A DNA stretch of 19,087 nt from Acidobacteriaceae bacterium (GCA_003133425.1 PKXI01000298.1:1-19087); one strand, 5' to 3'. Positions 8,196-17,433 are shown, counted from the first letter of the stretch. The notes: a model not told the origin generated them from the sequence alone. Numbers and translations are program-made.

Positions 8196-11100
8196 AATCC
8201 GCACTTGCCGGTTCATGTTCACGGCCGACACTCAGATCCTTCGGCTTGAGCCGCTGCGCCAGCATGTCAAAGTAGATATAAACCACCGGCGTGGTAAACA
8301 GCGTAAGCATCTGCGACATGATCAGGCCGCCGACAATGGTGATGCCCAGGGGCATGCGCAACTCGGCGCCTACGCCGCCACCCAGTGCCAGCGGCAAACC
8401 GCCCAGCAGGGCAGCCATCGTGGTCATGATGATGGGCCTGAACCGCAGGAGGCAGGCCTGGAAAATCGCGTCCTCCGCGACCTTTCCTTCATCGCGCTCC
8501 GCTTGCAGCGCAAAATCGATCATCATAATGGCGTTCTTCTGCACAATGCCGATCAGCAAAATGATGCCGATGAGTGCAATCACGCTGAACTCGACCCGCG
8601 TGATCAGCAGCGCCAGCAGCGCGCCCACACCCGCGGAGGGAAGGGTAGAGATGATGGTGATGGGGTGAACATAGCTCTCGTAGAGCACGCCCAGCACAAT
8701 ATAAACAGTAATGAGCGCCGCCAGAATCAGAAGCGGTTCATTGGCCAGCGACGTCTGGAATGCGGCTGCCGTGCCCTCGAAGCTGGCGTTGATGCTCGCC
8801 GGCATCTGGATGCGCTGCTCGACACGATTCACAGCTTTGACTGCGTCCCCCAGGGCCTTTCCCGGCGCCAGGTTGAAGCTCACTACGGTAGACGGGAACT
8901 GGTCCTGATGGCCGATGGACAATTGTGAGTGCGACTGTTCCCAGTGGGCCAGCATACTCAGCGGAACCTGCGTGCCATTCCCCGACTTCACGTAGAGATT
9001 GTTGAGGGTTCCAGGATCGGTCTGGAAGTCCTTCCCGACCTCCATCACCACGTGGTACTGATTCAGTTGGGTGAACATCGTGGACACCTGGCGCTGGCCA
9101 AAGGCATCGTAGAGCGTGTTGTCCACATCCGCCATCGCAATGCCCAGGCGGGCCGCGGTGTCGCGATCGATCACCAGCTGCGCCGCCAGCCCCTCATCCT
9201 GCAAGTCACTGGCAACATCGGTGACCACGCCCTCTTTGCTCAGTTCCGTCACCAGCTTGCGCGTGTAGGTCGCCAGTTCGGTCTGGTTAGGGTCTTCCAG
9301 CGCGTACTGAAACTGCGTGCGGCTCACGCGATCTTCAACCGTCAGGTCCTGAAGCGGCTGCAAGAAAAGCTGAATGCCTTCCACCTCGTTTACCTTGCCC
9401 TGCAGCCGACGGATCACTTCGGTTGCTGAGACCTTGCGCACATCCAGCGGCTTCAACGTGATCTGGATGCGTCCCGAGTTGAGCGTGGTGTTGGTCCCGT
9501 CTACGCCGATGAACGAAGATACGTTATCCACCGCCGGATCCTGAATAACCACATCAACAAGCTTTTGCTGCCGCTGTGCCATGTTGGTAAAGCTCACCGT
9601 CTGCGGCGCTTCTGAGATGCCCAGAATCACGCCCGTGTCCTGCACCGGGAAAAAGCCCTTGGGAATCACGATGAACAAAAGCACGGTGGCTACAAACGTC
9701 GAAATGGTCACCATCAGAGTGGCGAATCGATGCCGCAAAATCACCTTCAGCGCGCGCCCATACGCGGCGATGATGGAGTTGAACACTTTCTCCGACCAAT
9801 AGTAGAAACGGGTCTGATTCGCGGTTGCCTTGTCCTGCAGAATCCGTGAGCACATCATCGGCGTGAGCGTCAGCGAGACCACCGCGGAGACAAGAATGGT
9901 GACAGCCAGCGTGATCGCGAACTCGCGGAACAGCCGCCCCACCACATCGCTCATGAACAACAGTGGAATCAGCACCGCAATCAGCGACACAGTCAGCGAC
10001 ATGATGGTGAAGCCGATCTGTTCGCTTCCCTTCAGCGCCGCCTGCATCGGGCTCATGCCCTCTTCAATAAAGCGCGAGATGTTCTCGATCATCACGATCG
10101 CGTCGTCCACTACAAAGCCAGTGGAGATCGTCAGCGCCATCAGTGTCAGGTTGTTCAGCGAGTAGCCCAACAGATACATCACGCCGAAGGTGCCCACAAT
10201 CGACAGAGGCACCGAGATAGAGGGGATGATGGTCGCCGCCAGGTTCCGCAGGAAAAGAAAGATGACCGCCACCACCAGCGCGATGGTGAGCATCAATTCA
10301 AACTCCACGTCCCTTACCGAGGCGCGGATGGTCATGGTGCGGTCGGTCAGCACCGCCACCTGGATTGCGGCGGGCATGCTTGTCTGCAACTGCGGCAGCA
10401 GCTTGTGGATGCGGTCCACAACCGCAATGATGTTGGCCCCCGGCTGCCGTTGGATGTTCACAATCACCGCGGGCGTGCGGCCCGCCCAGGCAGCCTGCTG
10501 GTTGTTCTCCGCTGCGTCCACAATGGTCGCAACATCGGAGGCCCGCACCGGAGCGCCATTCCTGTAGGCAATCACTACCGGTTTGTAGTCCGAGCTCGTA
10601 AGCAGTTGGTCGTTGGCGCCAATCGTATAGGACTGGCGATTTCCGTTGAGTGTCCCCTTGGCCTGATCCACGTTCGACGCCGCTATCGCCGTTCGCAGAT
10701 CCTCGAGGCTCAGGTTGTAGGAGGCCAACTGCGTTGGGTTGGCCTGGATCCGCACCGACGGCTTCTGTCCGCCGGCAATCGACACCATACCCACGCCCGT
10801 AACCTGCGAAATCTTCTGTGCCAGGTTGGTGTCGGCCGCGTCTTCAATCTTGTCCAGCGGCAAGGAATCGGAGGTCAGTGACAGCGTCATAATTGGCGCG
10901 TCGGCCGGGTTCACCTTGCTGTAAATGGGTGGATTGGGCAGGTCGGTGGGCAGAAAGCTGTTGCCCGCATTGATGGCTGCCTGCACTTCCTGCTCGGCTA
11001 CATCGATGTTCTCGTCCAGGTTGAATTCGAGCGTAATCACCGAGCCGCCGCCCGAACTCACTGAAGTCATCTGCTTCAGCCCCGGCATCTGGCCGAACTG

Positions 11101-11313
11101 CCGTTCCAGCGGCGCCGTCACCGATGAGGCCATCACCTCAGGCCCCGCTCCGGGATAAAACGTAAGAACCTGGATGATCGGGTAGTCCACCTGGGGCAAC
11201 GCAGATACCGGCAACTGCTGGTAGCCGACACCGCCGGCAAGCAGAATAGCCGCCATCAGCAGCGAGGTCGCGACCGGACGCAGAATGAATGGCCGGGAGG
11301 GACTTAGGCTCAC
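8194..11313 (-). CDS. mdtB: RND efflux permease subunit, MdtB-like
   Basis: This 1039-aa RND pump subunit is the partner of the MdtC-like protein; in E. coli two MdtB and one MdtC form the trimer. The N-terminus ([55 protein letters not shown]) and the [20 protein letters not shown] loop match E. coli MdtB (1040 aa) from memory far better than MdtC. The proton-relay residues Asp403-Asp404 ([17 protein letters not shown]) and Lys926 ([15 protein letters not shown]) are present. The start is GTG, and its GTGA overlaps the TGA stop of the membrane fusion gene by 4 nt, indicating translational coupling. Although similar in fold to its neighbour, the two sequences have diverged as an old duplication and not a recent copy. 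Function as a proton-driven exporter is firm, substrate unknown. Confidence 0.93.
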   Translation of the reverse strand: MSLSPSRPFILRPVATSLLMAAILLAGGVGYQQLPVSALPQVDYPIIQVLTFYPGAGPEVMASSVTAPLERQFGQMPGLKQMTSVSSGGGSVITLEFNLDENIDVAEQEVQAAINAGNSFLPTDLPNPPIYSKVNPADAPIMTLSLTSDSLPLDKIEDAADTNLAQKISQVTGVGMVSIAGGQKPSVRIQANPTQLASYNLSLEDLRTAIAASNVDQAKGTLNGNRQSYTIGANDQLLTSSDYKPVVIAYRNGAPVRASDVATIVDAAENNQQAAWAGRTPAVIVNIQRQPGANIIAVVDRIHKLLPQLQTSMPAAIQVAVLTDRTMTIRASVRDVEFELMLTIALVVAVIFLFLRNLAATIIPSISVPLSIVGTFGVMYLLGYSLNNLTLMALTISTGFVVDDAIVMIENISRFIEEGMSPMQAALKGSEQIGFTIMSLTVSLIAVLIPLLFMSDVVGRLFREFAITLAVTILVSAVVSLTLTPMMCSRILQDKATANQTRFYYWSEKVFNSIIAAYGRALKVILRHRFATLMVTISTFVATVLLFIVIPKGFFPVQDTGVILGISEAPQTVSFTNMAQRQQKLVDVVIQDPAVDNVSSFIGVDGTNTTLNSGRIQITLKPLDVRKVSATEVIRRLQGKVNEVEGIQLFLQPLQDLTVEDRVSRTQFQYALEDPNQTELATYTRKLVTELSKEGVVTDVASDLQDEGLAAQLVIDRDTAARLGIAMADVDNTLYDAFGQRQVSTMFTQLNQYHVVMEVGKDFQTDPGTLNNLYVKSGNGTQVPLSMLAHWEQSHSQLSIGHQDQFPSTVVSFNLAPGKALGDAVKAVNRVEQRIQMPASINASFEGTAAAFQTSLANEPLLILAALITVYIVLGVLYESYVHPITIISTLPSAGVGALLALLITRVEFSVIALIGIILLIGIVQKNAIMMIDFALQAERDEGKVAEDAIFQACLLRFRPIIMTTMAALLGGLPLALGGGVGAELRMPLGITIVGGLIMSQMLTLFTTPVVYIYFDMLAQRLKPKDLSVGREHEPASAD

Positions 11314-12632
11314 TGCTGCTCCTTATGCGGGTGTTTCCCTGTCAGCGGGCCGTTGTCGCTGGCCGGTGCCTGACCGCCAGCATTTCGCGCCCCTTGCCCT
11401 GCTCCAGCTTGCCGCGCCTGGGTCGCCACCACGGGCGCGCCCTGGCGCAACCGGTCCGCGCCGTCCACAACCACTTTCTGGCCGGCCTCAATCCCGCTAT
11501 CCAGAATGGTCACCTGGCCTTGCGCAAGCGCTATCTTCACGGGTTGTATCTTGGCGGTTGTGGCGCCCTTCGCGTCGGTATCAACGGTCCACACAAACGA
11601 TCCTTGCAACCCGTTCTGGATCGCCGCCGAAGGAACAACAAGCGCACTCGGCCGGTCTTCCATCACCAGGCGGATATTCACAAACTGATTCGGAAACAAC
11701 CCCTCGTCCTGGTTGTTGAAGACCGCTTTTAGCTTGGCCGTGCCGGTCGTCGTGTCGATCTGGTTATCAGCCGTCAGCAGCAGTCCTGTCGCCAGCTTTT
11801 TCAGGTTGTCGTGATCGTACGCATCCACCGGCAAGCGCTTGTCCGCGGCCAGCTTCGCAAGCACTTGGGGAAGCTGATTTTCAGGCAGCGTAAAGTAGAC
11901 GGCGATGGGCCGGAACTGGTTAATGATCACCAAGTTGGTGGTGTTGGCCGTGATGATGTTGCCGGGGTCGACAAGGCGCAATCCGATGCGGCCATTGATG
12001 GGCGACTGAATGGAACACCAGTTCAGTTGCAACTGTGCGGTCTCGATGGATGCCTTATCGGATTGGATGGCGCCTAGATACTGGCCCTGTGTAGCCTCAT
12101 CGGTTTCCATCGTCTCTTTTGAGACCACGCCTGCTTCGAAAAGCGCCTTGTAGCGGCCATATTGGGTCTGGGCGTCCTTCAGCAGGGCCTCATCGTGAGC
12201 CAGCGTACCTTTCGCCTGGTCCAGTGCGGCCTGGTAGGGCCTGGGATCGATCTGCATGATGGTCTGTCCCTGCCGCACCTCCTGGCCCTCTGTAAATTTC
12301 ACCGGCTCCAACTGACCGTTCACCCGCGCCTTCACGGTCACAGACATGTAGGGTGTTACCGTGCCGAGCGCCGTCAGATAAATCGGCATCGGCCTCTGCG
12401 CAACAGGAACTACCTGCACTGGGACCGGCCGATTCAGAAGCGCCTGGGCCTGGCTCGCGGTGGTGGCCTTGGCCTGCTCCTGGTTCTGGTAAATCCGCCA
12501 TGCGATGAACCCCAATAACCCTGCTAGAGCCAGGTATACGATGATGCGAATCCAGGTTCTCTTGTGGGCGCGTGGCTCCGCGTGACTGTCAATTCCCGAT
12601 GGCTGGGATTCCTGAGTGGTTTCGATAGACAT
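11310..12632 (-). CDS. mdtA: RND periplasmic adaptor (membrane fusion protein), MdtA-like
   Basis: This 440-aa adaptor links the inner-membrane RND trimer to an outer-membrane channel. Residues about 28-45 ([18 protein letters not shown]) form a single N-terminal membrane anchor after a polar, basic cytoplasmic head. No lipobox cysteine is seen. The first lipoyl half ([20 protein letters not shown]) is followed by the helical hairpin, the second lipoyl half ([20 protein letters not shown]), a beta-barrel ([14 protein letters not shown]) and the membrane-proximal domain. The tail is Gly/Ala/Gln-rich and ends in a His/Lys patch. I chose ATG at 12632, preceded by a weak GGGAAT. A TTG 14 codons upstream has no ribosome site. 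It is first in the operon, and its stop overlaps the MdtB-like start. E. coli MdtA is 415 aa. Confidence 0.9.
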   Translation of the reverse strand: MSIETTQESQPSGIDSHAEPRAHKRTWIRIIVYLALAGLLGFIAWRIYQNQEQAKATTASQAQALLNRPVPVQVVPVAQRPMPIYLTALGTVTPYMSVTVKARVNGQLEPVKFTEGQEVRQGQTIMQIDPRPYQAALDQAKGTLAHDEALLKDAQTQYGRYKALFEAGVVSKETMETDEATQGQYLGAIQSDKASIETAQLQLNWCSIQSPINGRIGLRLVDPGNIITANTTNLVIINQFRPIAVYFTLPENQLPQVLAKLAADKRLPVDAYDHDNLKKLATGLLLTADNQIDTTTGTAKLKAVFNNQDEGLFPNQFVNIRLVMEDRPSALVVPSAAIQNGLQGSFVWTVDTDAKGATTAKIQPVKIALAQGQVTILDSGIEAGQKVVVDGADRLRQGAPVVATQARQAGAGQGARNAGGQAPASDNGPLTGKHPHKEQQ

Positions 12633-13331
12633 TGTGTCGATTCCCGTCGTTTGTTCTGTTGAGTCGATGCGCAAGCAAAAAGAGGCACAAATGCGGCCAG
12701 GACTCGATTAAAGTCAAACAGTCCGCCTACCTCTGTAGGGACGAAGCAATTTACTCAAAGGTTTCGCCCCCTCCCGCATGATGAAAGAGTACCTTCGCCC
12801 AAATTTGTAGGATCGTAATACTTCCCAGAATGAGGACCCGAACAATTGTAAGCCAGCAGGGGATAGCGGGCGCAATGGCGATCGTCGGCAGTTGGCTCGC
12901 ATAAGTTCACTTATTTTGATGCGGTTTGAGAGGGGCGCGTCTTTCCAGTCCCCTGAATTGCCGTGCGCACAATGGTCCTACCTGCGGCGGGGAGTCCTGA
13001 TCGCTGAAGAAAGACCCTATTGGACTGTGAGATTTGTCTTGCATGGCCGCGCCTTTAACCGCGCCGCCAGATGGTGGAAAAGCGTCAGGCTCTAGACCCA
13101 AAAGCTGCTGTGGTTTCAATACTTTGCTTTCCCATCGGGGGATAAGCGGCACTGCTTTCAGAGAGGAGCGCCGGCGAGGCTCTCTTTTCGCATGGTCAAA
13201 AGCAGCGGGTCTTTCCGCGGCCTGCTCAACCCATCCCCTGCGCCCTCCACGCGTATGCTGGCATCAAATACAGGTTCAGTTCAGCGTGGCCAGGCATTCG
13301 CCGGCGCTGGCTGGGAAAGCGGGATAAAGCA
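12633..13331. other. Spacer of about 700 bp between divergent genes, no convincing gene
   Basis: Short open frames occur on both strands here, but none has a ribosome site or protein-like composition that persuades me. The minus strand must carry the mdt promoter. A TTGACT hexamer (12712-12717) lies 80 nt before the mdtA ATG, but the matching -10 (GCATTT) is poor. A small hairpin CCTAC/GTAGG (12726-12738) and a palindrome at 12901-12914 are the only structures of note. The plus-strand promoter of the next gene is not obvious. Confidence 0.5.
12901..12914. promoter_or_regulatory. Candidate operator palindrome ATAAGT-tc-ACTTAT
   Basis: Two 6-bp arms are perfect reverse complements around a 2-bp centre, in an AT-rich island of the spacer upstream of the efflux operon. 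Short palindromes like this are typical of dimeric repressor sites. It is about 270 bp from the mdtA start, so it could control either side or neither. Confidence 0.25.
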
Positions 13332-14012
13332 ATGAAAGTACTGATCTTTGGCGCGTCGGGCATGGTGGGCCAGGGAGTTCTGCGCGAGTGCCTTCGGGAC
13401 CCTGACGTGGCGCTGGTGTTCACCGTGGGCCGAAGCCCCGCCGCCGAACAGAATTCCGACCTGCGCGGACCCAGGCTTCGGGAAATCGTCCACCGCGATC
13501 TGGCAGATCTTTCGGCGATCGAAGGCGAACTCACCGGCTTCGACGCCTGCTTTTTCTCGCTCGGGGTCTCGTCAAGCGGAATGAAAGAAGCAGACTACCA
13601 GCGGATCACTTACGACCTCACGCTGGCCGCCGCCCAAACGCTGAGCCGCCTCAATCCCGGCATGACCTTCATCTATGTTTCCGGCGCTGGCACCGACAGC
13701 ACGGAGCAGGGCCACATCATGTGGGCGCGCGTCAAAGGCCGCACGGAAAATGCGCTCCTCCGCCTTCCGCTCGCGGGCTACATGTTTCGCCCTGGCATCA
13801 TCCAGCCGCTCGACGGCATCCAGTCGAAGACACCGTCTTATCGAATCGGCTACGCCTTGATGAAGCCGTTGCTGCCGCCGCTGCGCTGGATTCTGCCCAA
13901 TCTGGTGCTTTCCACGCGCGACATCGGCCTGGCAATGCTGACCGTGGCAAAGCACGGTTACGAGAAGCGGATTCTGGAGACGAAAGATATTCGGAACCTT
14001 GCAGGCGCGTGA
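13332..14012 (+). CDS. Atypical SDR-family NAD(P)-binding protein
   Basis: This 226-aa protein has an N-terminal Rossmann fold with the glycine motif GASGMVGQGV (residues 7-16) after a short beta strand (MKVLIF). The central LSRLNPGMTFIYVSGAG is typical of NAD(P)H-binding, HTATIP2-like or epimerase-like atypical SDRs. The usual YxxxK catalytic motif reads W131-A-R-V-K135, so the tyrosine is replaced while the lysine stays. That argues for a cofactor-binding or divergent redox role over a classical dehydrogenase. No signal peptide is seen, so it should be cytoplasmic. The ribosome site is weak (GCGGGATAAAGCA before ATG). It is followed 147 nt later by an exported DUF1080 protein with no obvious functional link. 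Substrate unknown. Confidence 0.85.
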   Translation: MKVLIFGASGMVGQGVLRECLRDPDVALVFTVGRSPAAEQNSDLRGPRLREIVHRDLADLSAIEGELTGFDACFFSLGVSSSGMKEADYQRITYDLTLAAAQTLSRLNPGMTFIYVSGAGTDSTEQGHIMWARVKGRTENALLRLPLAGYMFRPGIIQPLDGIQSKTPSYRIGYALMKPLLPPLRWILPNLVLSTRDIGLAMLTVAKHGYEKRILETKDIRNLAGA

Positions 14013-14159
14013 GCAGGAGCAAGAGTTGTGAACCAGTCTCAGTTTTCTCCGGCGATACCCACGGAATGCAATCGGCCTTCCGCAACTCCACGAAGCCAGC
14101 CGGCCATTTTTCACTGCGCCCTGCCCACATCCAACCCAAGCGGTGTATCGTGTTTGCAA

Positions 14160-14954
14160 ATGAAACCTACCCGGAATTCGAATCTCCTGGCCTTCGCCTC
14201 CATCCTTGCCCTGGCCGTTCCTCTTTTCGCCCAACAGCCCGCACAGCCTAAACCGGAGGACACAGAAGTGTGGACGCCGGTGCCTGCGGTCGTAACACCA
14301 GGCGCTACCGACGCTGCGCCTCCGTCCGACGCAATCATCCTGTTTAACGGCACCGATCTTGACGGTTGGGTTTCCGCCCAGGACCAGTCACCGGCACGTT
14401 GGGTCGTTGAAGGCGGTATCTTAACCGTCAGGAAGGCGTCCGGTGTTGGAAACATCCAAACCAAAAGGACGTTCAAGGACTTCCAGCTCCACGTTGAGTG
14501 GAAGATTCCGGAGAACATTACCGGCAGCAGCCAGGCGCGCGGCAACAGCGGCGTGTTTCTAGCCTCCACCGGACCCGGCGATGACGGCTACGAGTTGCAG
14601 GTTCTTGATTCCTACAACAACCCGACCTACGTCAACGGACAGGCCGGCTCCATCTACAAGCAGAGCCCTCCGCTGGTAAATGCAAATCGCAAGCCCGGCG
14701 AATGGCAGACCTACGACGTGGCTTGGACCGCGCCCACGTTCAACGACGATGGCTCGCTGAAAACTCCGGCTTATGTCACGGTGTTCTTCAACGGCGTGCT
14801 GGTTCAGAATCACTTTGAGTTGAAGGGGCAAACGCTGTACAGGGGCACTCCGTTCTACAAGAAATACGACCGTGCACCCATCAAGTTGCAGGCGCACGGC
14901 GACAAAAGCGAGCCCATCAGCTACAGAAATATCTGGGTCAGAGAGCTGAAGTAG
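14160..14954 (+). CDS. Exported DUF1080 (3-keto-disaccharide hydrolase-type) protein
   Basis: This 264-aa protein starts with a signal peptide (MKPTRNSNLLAFASILALAV, cleavage near FA-QQ), then a Pro-rich linker and one PF06439/DUF1080 domain of the concanavalin-like jelly-roll type. Hallmarks are IILFNGTDLDGWVS, the GNSGVFL strand, YELQVLDSYNN, GEWQTYDV and the closing YRNIWVREL. Members of this family are described as hydrolases of 3-keto-glycosides or as glycan-binding domains in the periplasm or outside the cell. The frame is open upstream to a GTG at 14028 that has a good AGGAG, but that start would bury the signal peptide behind 44 odd residues. I therefore use the ATG, despite its weak ribosome site. 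Family assignment is firm, exact substrate unknown. Confidence 0.88.
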   Translation: MKPTRNSNLLAFASILALAVPLFAQQPAQPKPEDTEVWTPVPAVVTPGATDAAPPSDAIILFNGTDLDGWVSAQDQSPARWVVEGGILTVRKASGVGNIQTKRTFKDFQLHVEWKIPENITGSSQARGNSGVFLASTGPGDDGYELQVLDSYNNPTYVNGQAGSIYKQSPPLVNANRKPGEWQTYDVAWTAPTFNDDGSLKTPAYVTVFFNGVLVQNHFELKGQTLYRGTPFYKKYDRAPIKLQAHGDKSEPISYRNIWVRELK

Positions 14955-14982
14955 CGTTCAAGAAAAATATTGTCCACGGCTT

Positions 14983-15290
14983 CTACTCCAGCAGCTCGGA
15001 ATCGAACCGTCGATAGATATCGCTTTGATGCGCCCGGTCGCGATCGGCCTGAAGCGCGGCATTCAGCGCGCGCAGCCGCGGTGTGAGAACAATCAGATAA
15101 CGAGCATTGGCTCCGGCGATATAAGTGTGGGCGACCCCTGCCGGAGCGCTCCTTCAAGGTTGAGCAAAACAATACAGACTCGAGCCTGGGTCAAGACGAT
15201 ACTTGCCAGCGAATTGAGTACAGTAGGCGCATGTGCGGGGAAAGCCGCCGGTGAATCCGGCCGTATCGCGTGAAGCCTCCGGAAGCCCAG
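14983..15290 (-). pseudogene. Frameshifted remnant of a minus-strand gene, family unknown
   Basis: Two minus-strand frames read like one protein broken by a frameshift. From 15290 downward one frame gives a hydrophobic, coding-like segment including VLNSLASIVLTQ and CIVLLNLEGALRQG. Between about 15153 and 15096 the protein-like reading passes to another frame giving HTYIAGANARYLIVLTPRL, LRALNAALQADRDRAH and QSDIYRRFDSELLE, ending in TAG. The second frame has an upstream stop (15154-15156) and no start codon, so it cannot stand alone. The first ends in TGA at 15093-15095. No plausible start is seen, so the 5' part is also missing. I do not recognise the family. It lies opposite to its neighbours and probably represents decay. 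A sequencing error is an alternative. Confidence 0.45.
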
Positions 15291-15308
15291 TCATATTGAC
15301 AGCAGGAA

Positions 15309-15326
15309 GCTTGCGCCAGAGCAAGC
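15309..15326 (+). promoter_or_regulatory. Hairpin upstream of the Gln-rich gene
   Basis: GCTTGC (15309-15314) and GCAAGC (15321-15326) form a 6-bp stem with a 6-nt loop 33 nt before the next start codon. A TTGACA hexamer lies just upstream (15296-15301), but no good -10 follows at 16-18 nt. It may be leader structure. Confidence 0.25.
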
Positions 15327-15359
15327 GGAAGTTAATAAACGTAAGTCGAGGGAACGAGT

Positions 15360-15989
15360 ATGAAACCGACCCTAATTATCACCTCAGCCGTCTTGTCATT
15401 GATGCTTGGAATAGCTGTTCCCGTTTTCGCGCAGAATGACAAGCAAGGCGACAAGAAAGACCAACCCAAGCAACAGCAAAAGGCGAACGACCAAGCCAAG
15501 CCTGCACAACAGCACGATCAGCAGCCACAGAACCAGGGCAAGCAGCAACAGCAACAGAAGCAGGACCAGAACAACCAACAACAGCAACGTGCCCAACAGC
15601 AACAGCGCCCTCAGCGCACTCAAGAGCAGCAGCGTGTTGAGCAGACCACGTTTCAAAGTCATCGCGCTGGGAGCTGGCAGTCCGATCACCGCAGTTGGCA
15701 ACAGCGCGGCGGCTACAACGGCTACCGTATCCCTGACGACCGGTATCGTAGTTACTTCGGATCACAGCATTACTTCCGAATCTACGGTCTCCCCTTCATG
15801 GTCTATGGTGGATTCCCGCGCTTCCAGTACCAGGGTTATTGGATTACGCTTCTCGACCCATGGCCGGGAAACTGGTCGAATGACTGGTACGACAACGACG
15901 ATGTCTACATCAATTACGGAAACGACGGCTACTACATGTACAACCGCAGGTATCCAGGTATCGGAATTGCGGTCAGCATCTCGATGTAA
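15360..15989 (+). CDS. Exported Gln-rich low-complexity protein with aromatic C-terminal domain
   Basis: This 209-aa protein has a signal peptide (MKPTLIITSAVLSLMLGIAV, cleavage near FA-QN). Residues about 25-95 are a highly polar tract rich in Gln, Lys, Asn and Asp, made of CAG/CAA-rich DNA. The C-terminal half (from about residue 115) is aromatic and Gly-rich: RIPDDRYRSYFGSQHYFRIY, YQGYWITLLDPWPGNW, DDVYINYGNDGYYMYNRRYP. The pattern YW-DPWP-DDVY-GYY-P resembles small exported proteins of unknown function that I have seen in acidobacterial genomes (from memory). There is no Cys. The start has a GAGG 8 nt upstream. It could be a cell-envelope or biofilm component, but no activity can be assigned. 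Codon use is otherwise like its neighbours. Confidence 0.85.
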   Translation: MKPTLIITSAVLSLMLGIAVPVFAQNDKQGDKKDQPKQQQKANDQAKPAQQHDQQPQNQGKQQQQQKQDQNNQQQQRAQQQQRPQRTQEQQRVEQTTFQSHRAGSWQSDHRSWQQRGGYNGYRIPDDRYRSYFGSQHYFRIYGLPFMVYGGFPRFQYQGYWITLLDPWPGNWSNDWYDNDDVYINYGNDGYYMYNRRYPGIGIAVSISM

Positions 15990-16021
15990 TCGCGTAGCGC
16001 GCGCGCCAATCTTGAAGTAAC

Positions 16022-16064
16022 CGGGTGCCACAGGTCTGGTTGGTAAGCAGATCCGGGGCACCCG
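16022..16064. repeat. Hairpin with CGGGTGCC/GGCACCCG arms
   Basis: CGGGTGCC (16022-16029) and GGCACCCG (16057-16064) are perfect 8-bp arms around a 27-nt loop, followed on the plus strand by TTCTCTTG. It can act as a terminator for the Gln-rich gene. The arm sequence recurs in the hairpin at 18602-18642. Confidence 0.5.
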
Positions 16065-17239
16065 TTCTCTTGTTGAAAGGTCGAATTAAGGCCGCCTGCA
16101 GGCTCATCCCCCCTTTCTGCACGTCGGGGGTAAACTGTCTTTGGCAGATAGGTGGTCAAAAGACGCAAATCAGAACCCACAGGCGCTCCGCTTTCTCGCT
16201 TCTTCTCGCCGCATTTCTTGCGGCCACGGTATTGTGCAACGCTACTGCGCAAGAGCCAGAGCAGAATGCGCAATTCCCCGGCGATTCCGACCACGACGGC
16301 ATGAGCGATGCCCTCGAGCACGCTCTCTTGATTCAGTTCGCCCCCACGTTCGTGGTCGGCAGGCACGACTGCTCACAGTTGCCCGCGGAGTTTGCGCCGA
16401 ATCTCAAGACCCCCACCGTGCAAACCGCAGACGGAACTATCTACGGCCAGGTATTTCCCGCCAGGTCTTCAAGCAGCAAACTGCCCGCTGCCGAGATTCA
16501 CTATTACCATCTCTGGGCGCGCGACTGCGGGCCTCACGGGCATCCTCTCGACGCGGAGCACGTGGCTGTATTGGTCACCGCATCCGACCGCAATCTCGAT
16601 TCCGCAAAATGGAAGGCAGCGTATTGGTATGCCGCAGCCCACGAGAAGACGGTATGCGACGTAAGCCAAATCACGCGTGCCTCAACCCTCCATGCCGAGG
16701 ACAGCGGCGCCAGGGTTTTTATCTCGCCGGGCAAGCACGCTTCCTATTTGAATGAGAAGCTCTGCCAGGCCGGATGCGGCGCAGACAAATGCGTCGATAT
16801 GGTGACCCTTCCGCCCGGCAAAATTATCAATCTCGGTGAAACCGGTCATCCCATGAACGGTTCCGTGTTTATCGCATCCGCGGAATGGCCGCTCATCGAA
16901 AAAATGTCCAACACCAACTTCCCGCCTGAGCCCCTTGCTCGCCTCAACCAGATGCGAGATACGGACATAGCATGGTTCAACCCAGGGCGCCATCCCGCCC
17001 AGGGAATCATTGCCAACAGCAGCGTCACCGAGCAATCGATTGCCGGTGGCGCCAGCCACACCACGTCATCGCTCTCCAAAGCAGGAACATCAACGGGTGC
17101 GGCAATTTCAGTTACGACGGACAATACCGGCAACGCCCTTCAAAAAACCTACAACGCAACCAAACATGCGCTTGGCACCTCCGCCAGGCATGTGGGCAAA
17201 GCACTGAATCCGGATCCAAAACCTGAAAAACCGAAGTAG
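16025..17239 (+). CDS. Exported Vps62-like protein with calcium-loop motif
   Basis: The frame encodes up to 404 aa. The hydrophobic stretch FSLLLAAFLAATVLCNATAQ is a signal peptide preceded by basic residues (RTHRR). The mature part begins with DSDHDGMSDALEH (from residue 87), a DxDxDG calcium-loop motif of the kind found in exported proteins. The core has HYYHLWARDCGPHGHPLDAEHVAVLV and VFISPGKHASYLNE, which recall the D-W-E-H and G-S-H-A-S-Y signatures of Vps62/DUF946-type proteins. Six cysteines suggest disulphides. The tail is Ser/Thr-rich, then basic and Pro-rich (NPDPKPEKPK). The start is unclear: GTG at 16025 lies in a hairpin arm without a ribosome site, and the only in-frame alternatives before the signal peptide are two TTG codons near 16070. 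The function is unknown and the family assignment is tentative. Confidence 0.75.
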   Translation: MPQVWLVSRSGAPVLLLKGRIKAACRLIPPFCTSGVNCLWQIGGQKTQIRTHRRSAFSLLLAAFLAATVLCNATAQEPEQNAQFPGDSDHDGMSDALEHALLIQFAPTFVVGRHDCSQLPAEFAPNLKTPTVQTADGTIYGQVFPARSSSSKLPAAEIHYYHLWARDCGPHGHPLDAEHVAVLVTASDRNLDSAKWKAAYWYAAAHEKTVCDVSQITRASTLHAEDSGARVFISPGKHASYLNEKLCQAGCGADKCVDMVTLPPGKIINLGETGHPMNGSVFIASAEWPLIEKMSNTNFPPEPLARLNQMRDTDIAWFNPGRHPAQGIIANSSVTEQSIAGGASHTTSSLSKAGTSTGAAISVTTDNTGNALQKTYNATKHALGTSARHVGKALNPDPKPEKPK

Positions 17240-17419
17240 AGACGTGCGCCTTCAGGCCGGCGGTGTGTTCCAACTCTCGCCTCCCCCCTATCCCGCTTGC
17301 CCCCGCATGGCTTATCTTTATCCGGGGCTTTGCGCACGAAGCGAATCCCTGACATTTCAAGAGCACGCGAGTGTTCTGCCTGCGTTGCTACGTAGCGATG
17401 CCGGTCCCGTGATAACACG

Positions 17420-17425
17420 AGGAGG
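17420..17425 (+). promoter_or_regulatory. Strong Shine-Dalgarno of the aldolase-fold gene
   Basis: AGGAGG lies 8 nt before the ATG at 17434 and fixes the start ahead of the signal peptide. Confidence 0.8.
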
Positions 17426-17433
17426 AGTTCGTA

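Noticed and set aside
8167..8928. 253-aa open frame on the plus strand
   Set aside because: It is antisense to the conserved MdtB-like C-terminal region and rich in His, Gln and Arg, a typical shadow. The similar plus-strand frame at 5036-5749 is rejected for the same reason.
12633..12674. TTG start extending the MdtA-like protein by 14 residues
   Set aside because: No Shine-Dalgarno precedes it, and the downstream ATG gives a normal N-terminus for an anchored adaptor.
12907..13152. 81-aa minus-strand frame and overlapping plus-strand frames in the mdtA upstream spacer
   Set aside because: No ribosome site, low-quality composition and overlapping open frames on both strands make them indistinguishable from chance.
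14028..14159. GTG start with good AGGAG extending the DUF1080 protein by 44 residues
   Set aside because: It would place 44 Pro/Ser-rich residues before a clear signal peptide, so the internal ATG is preferred, though not proven.
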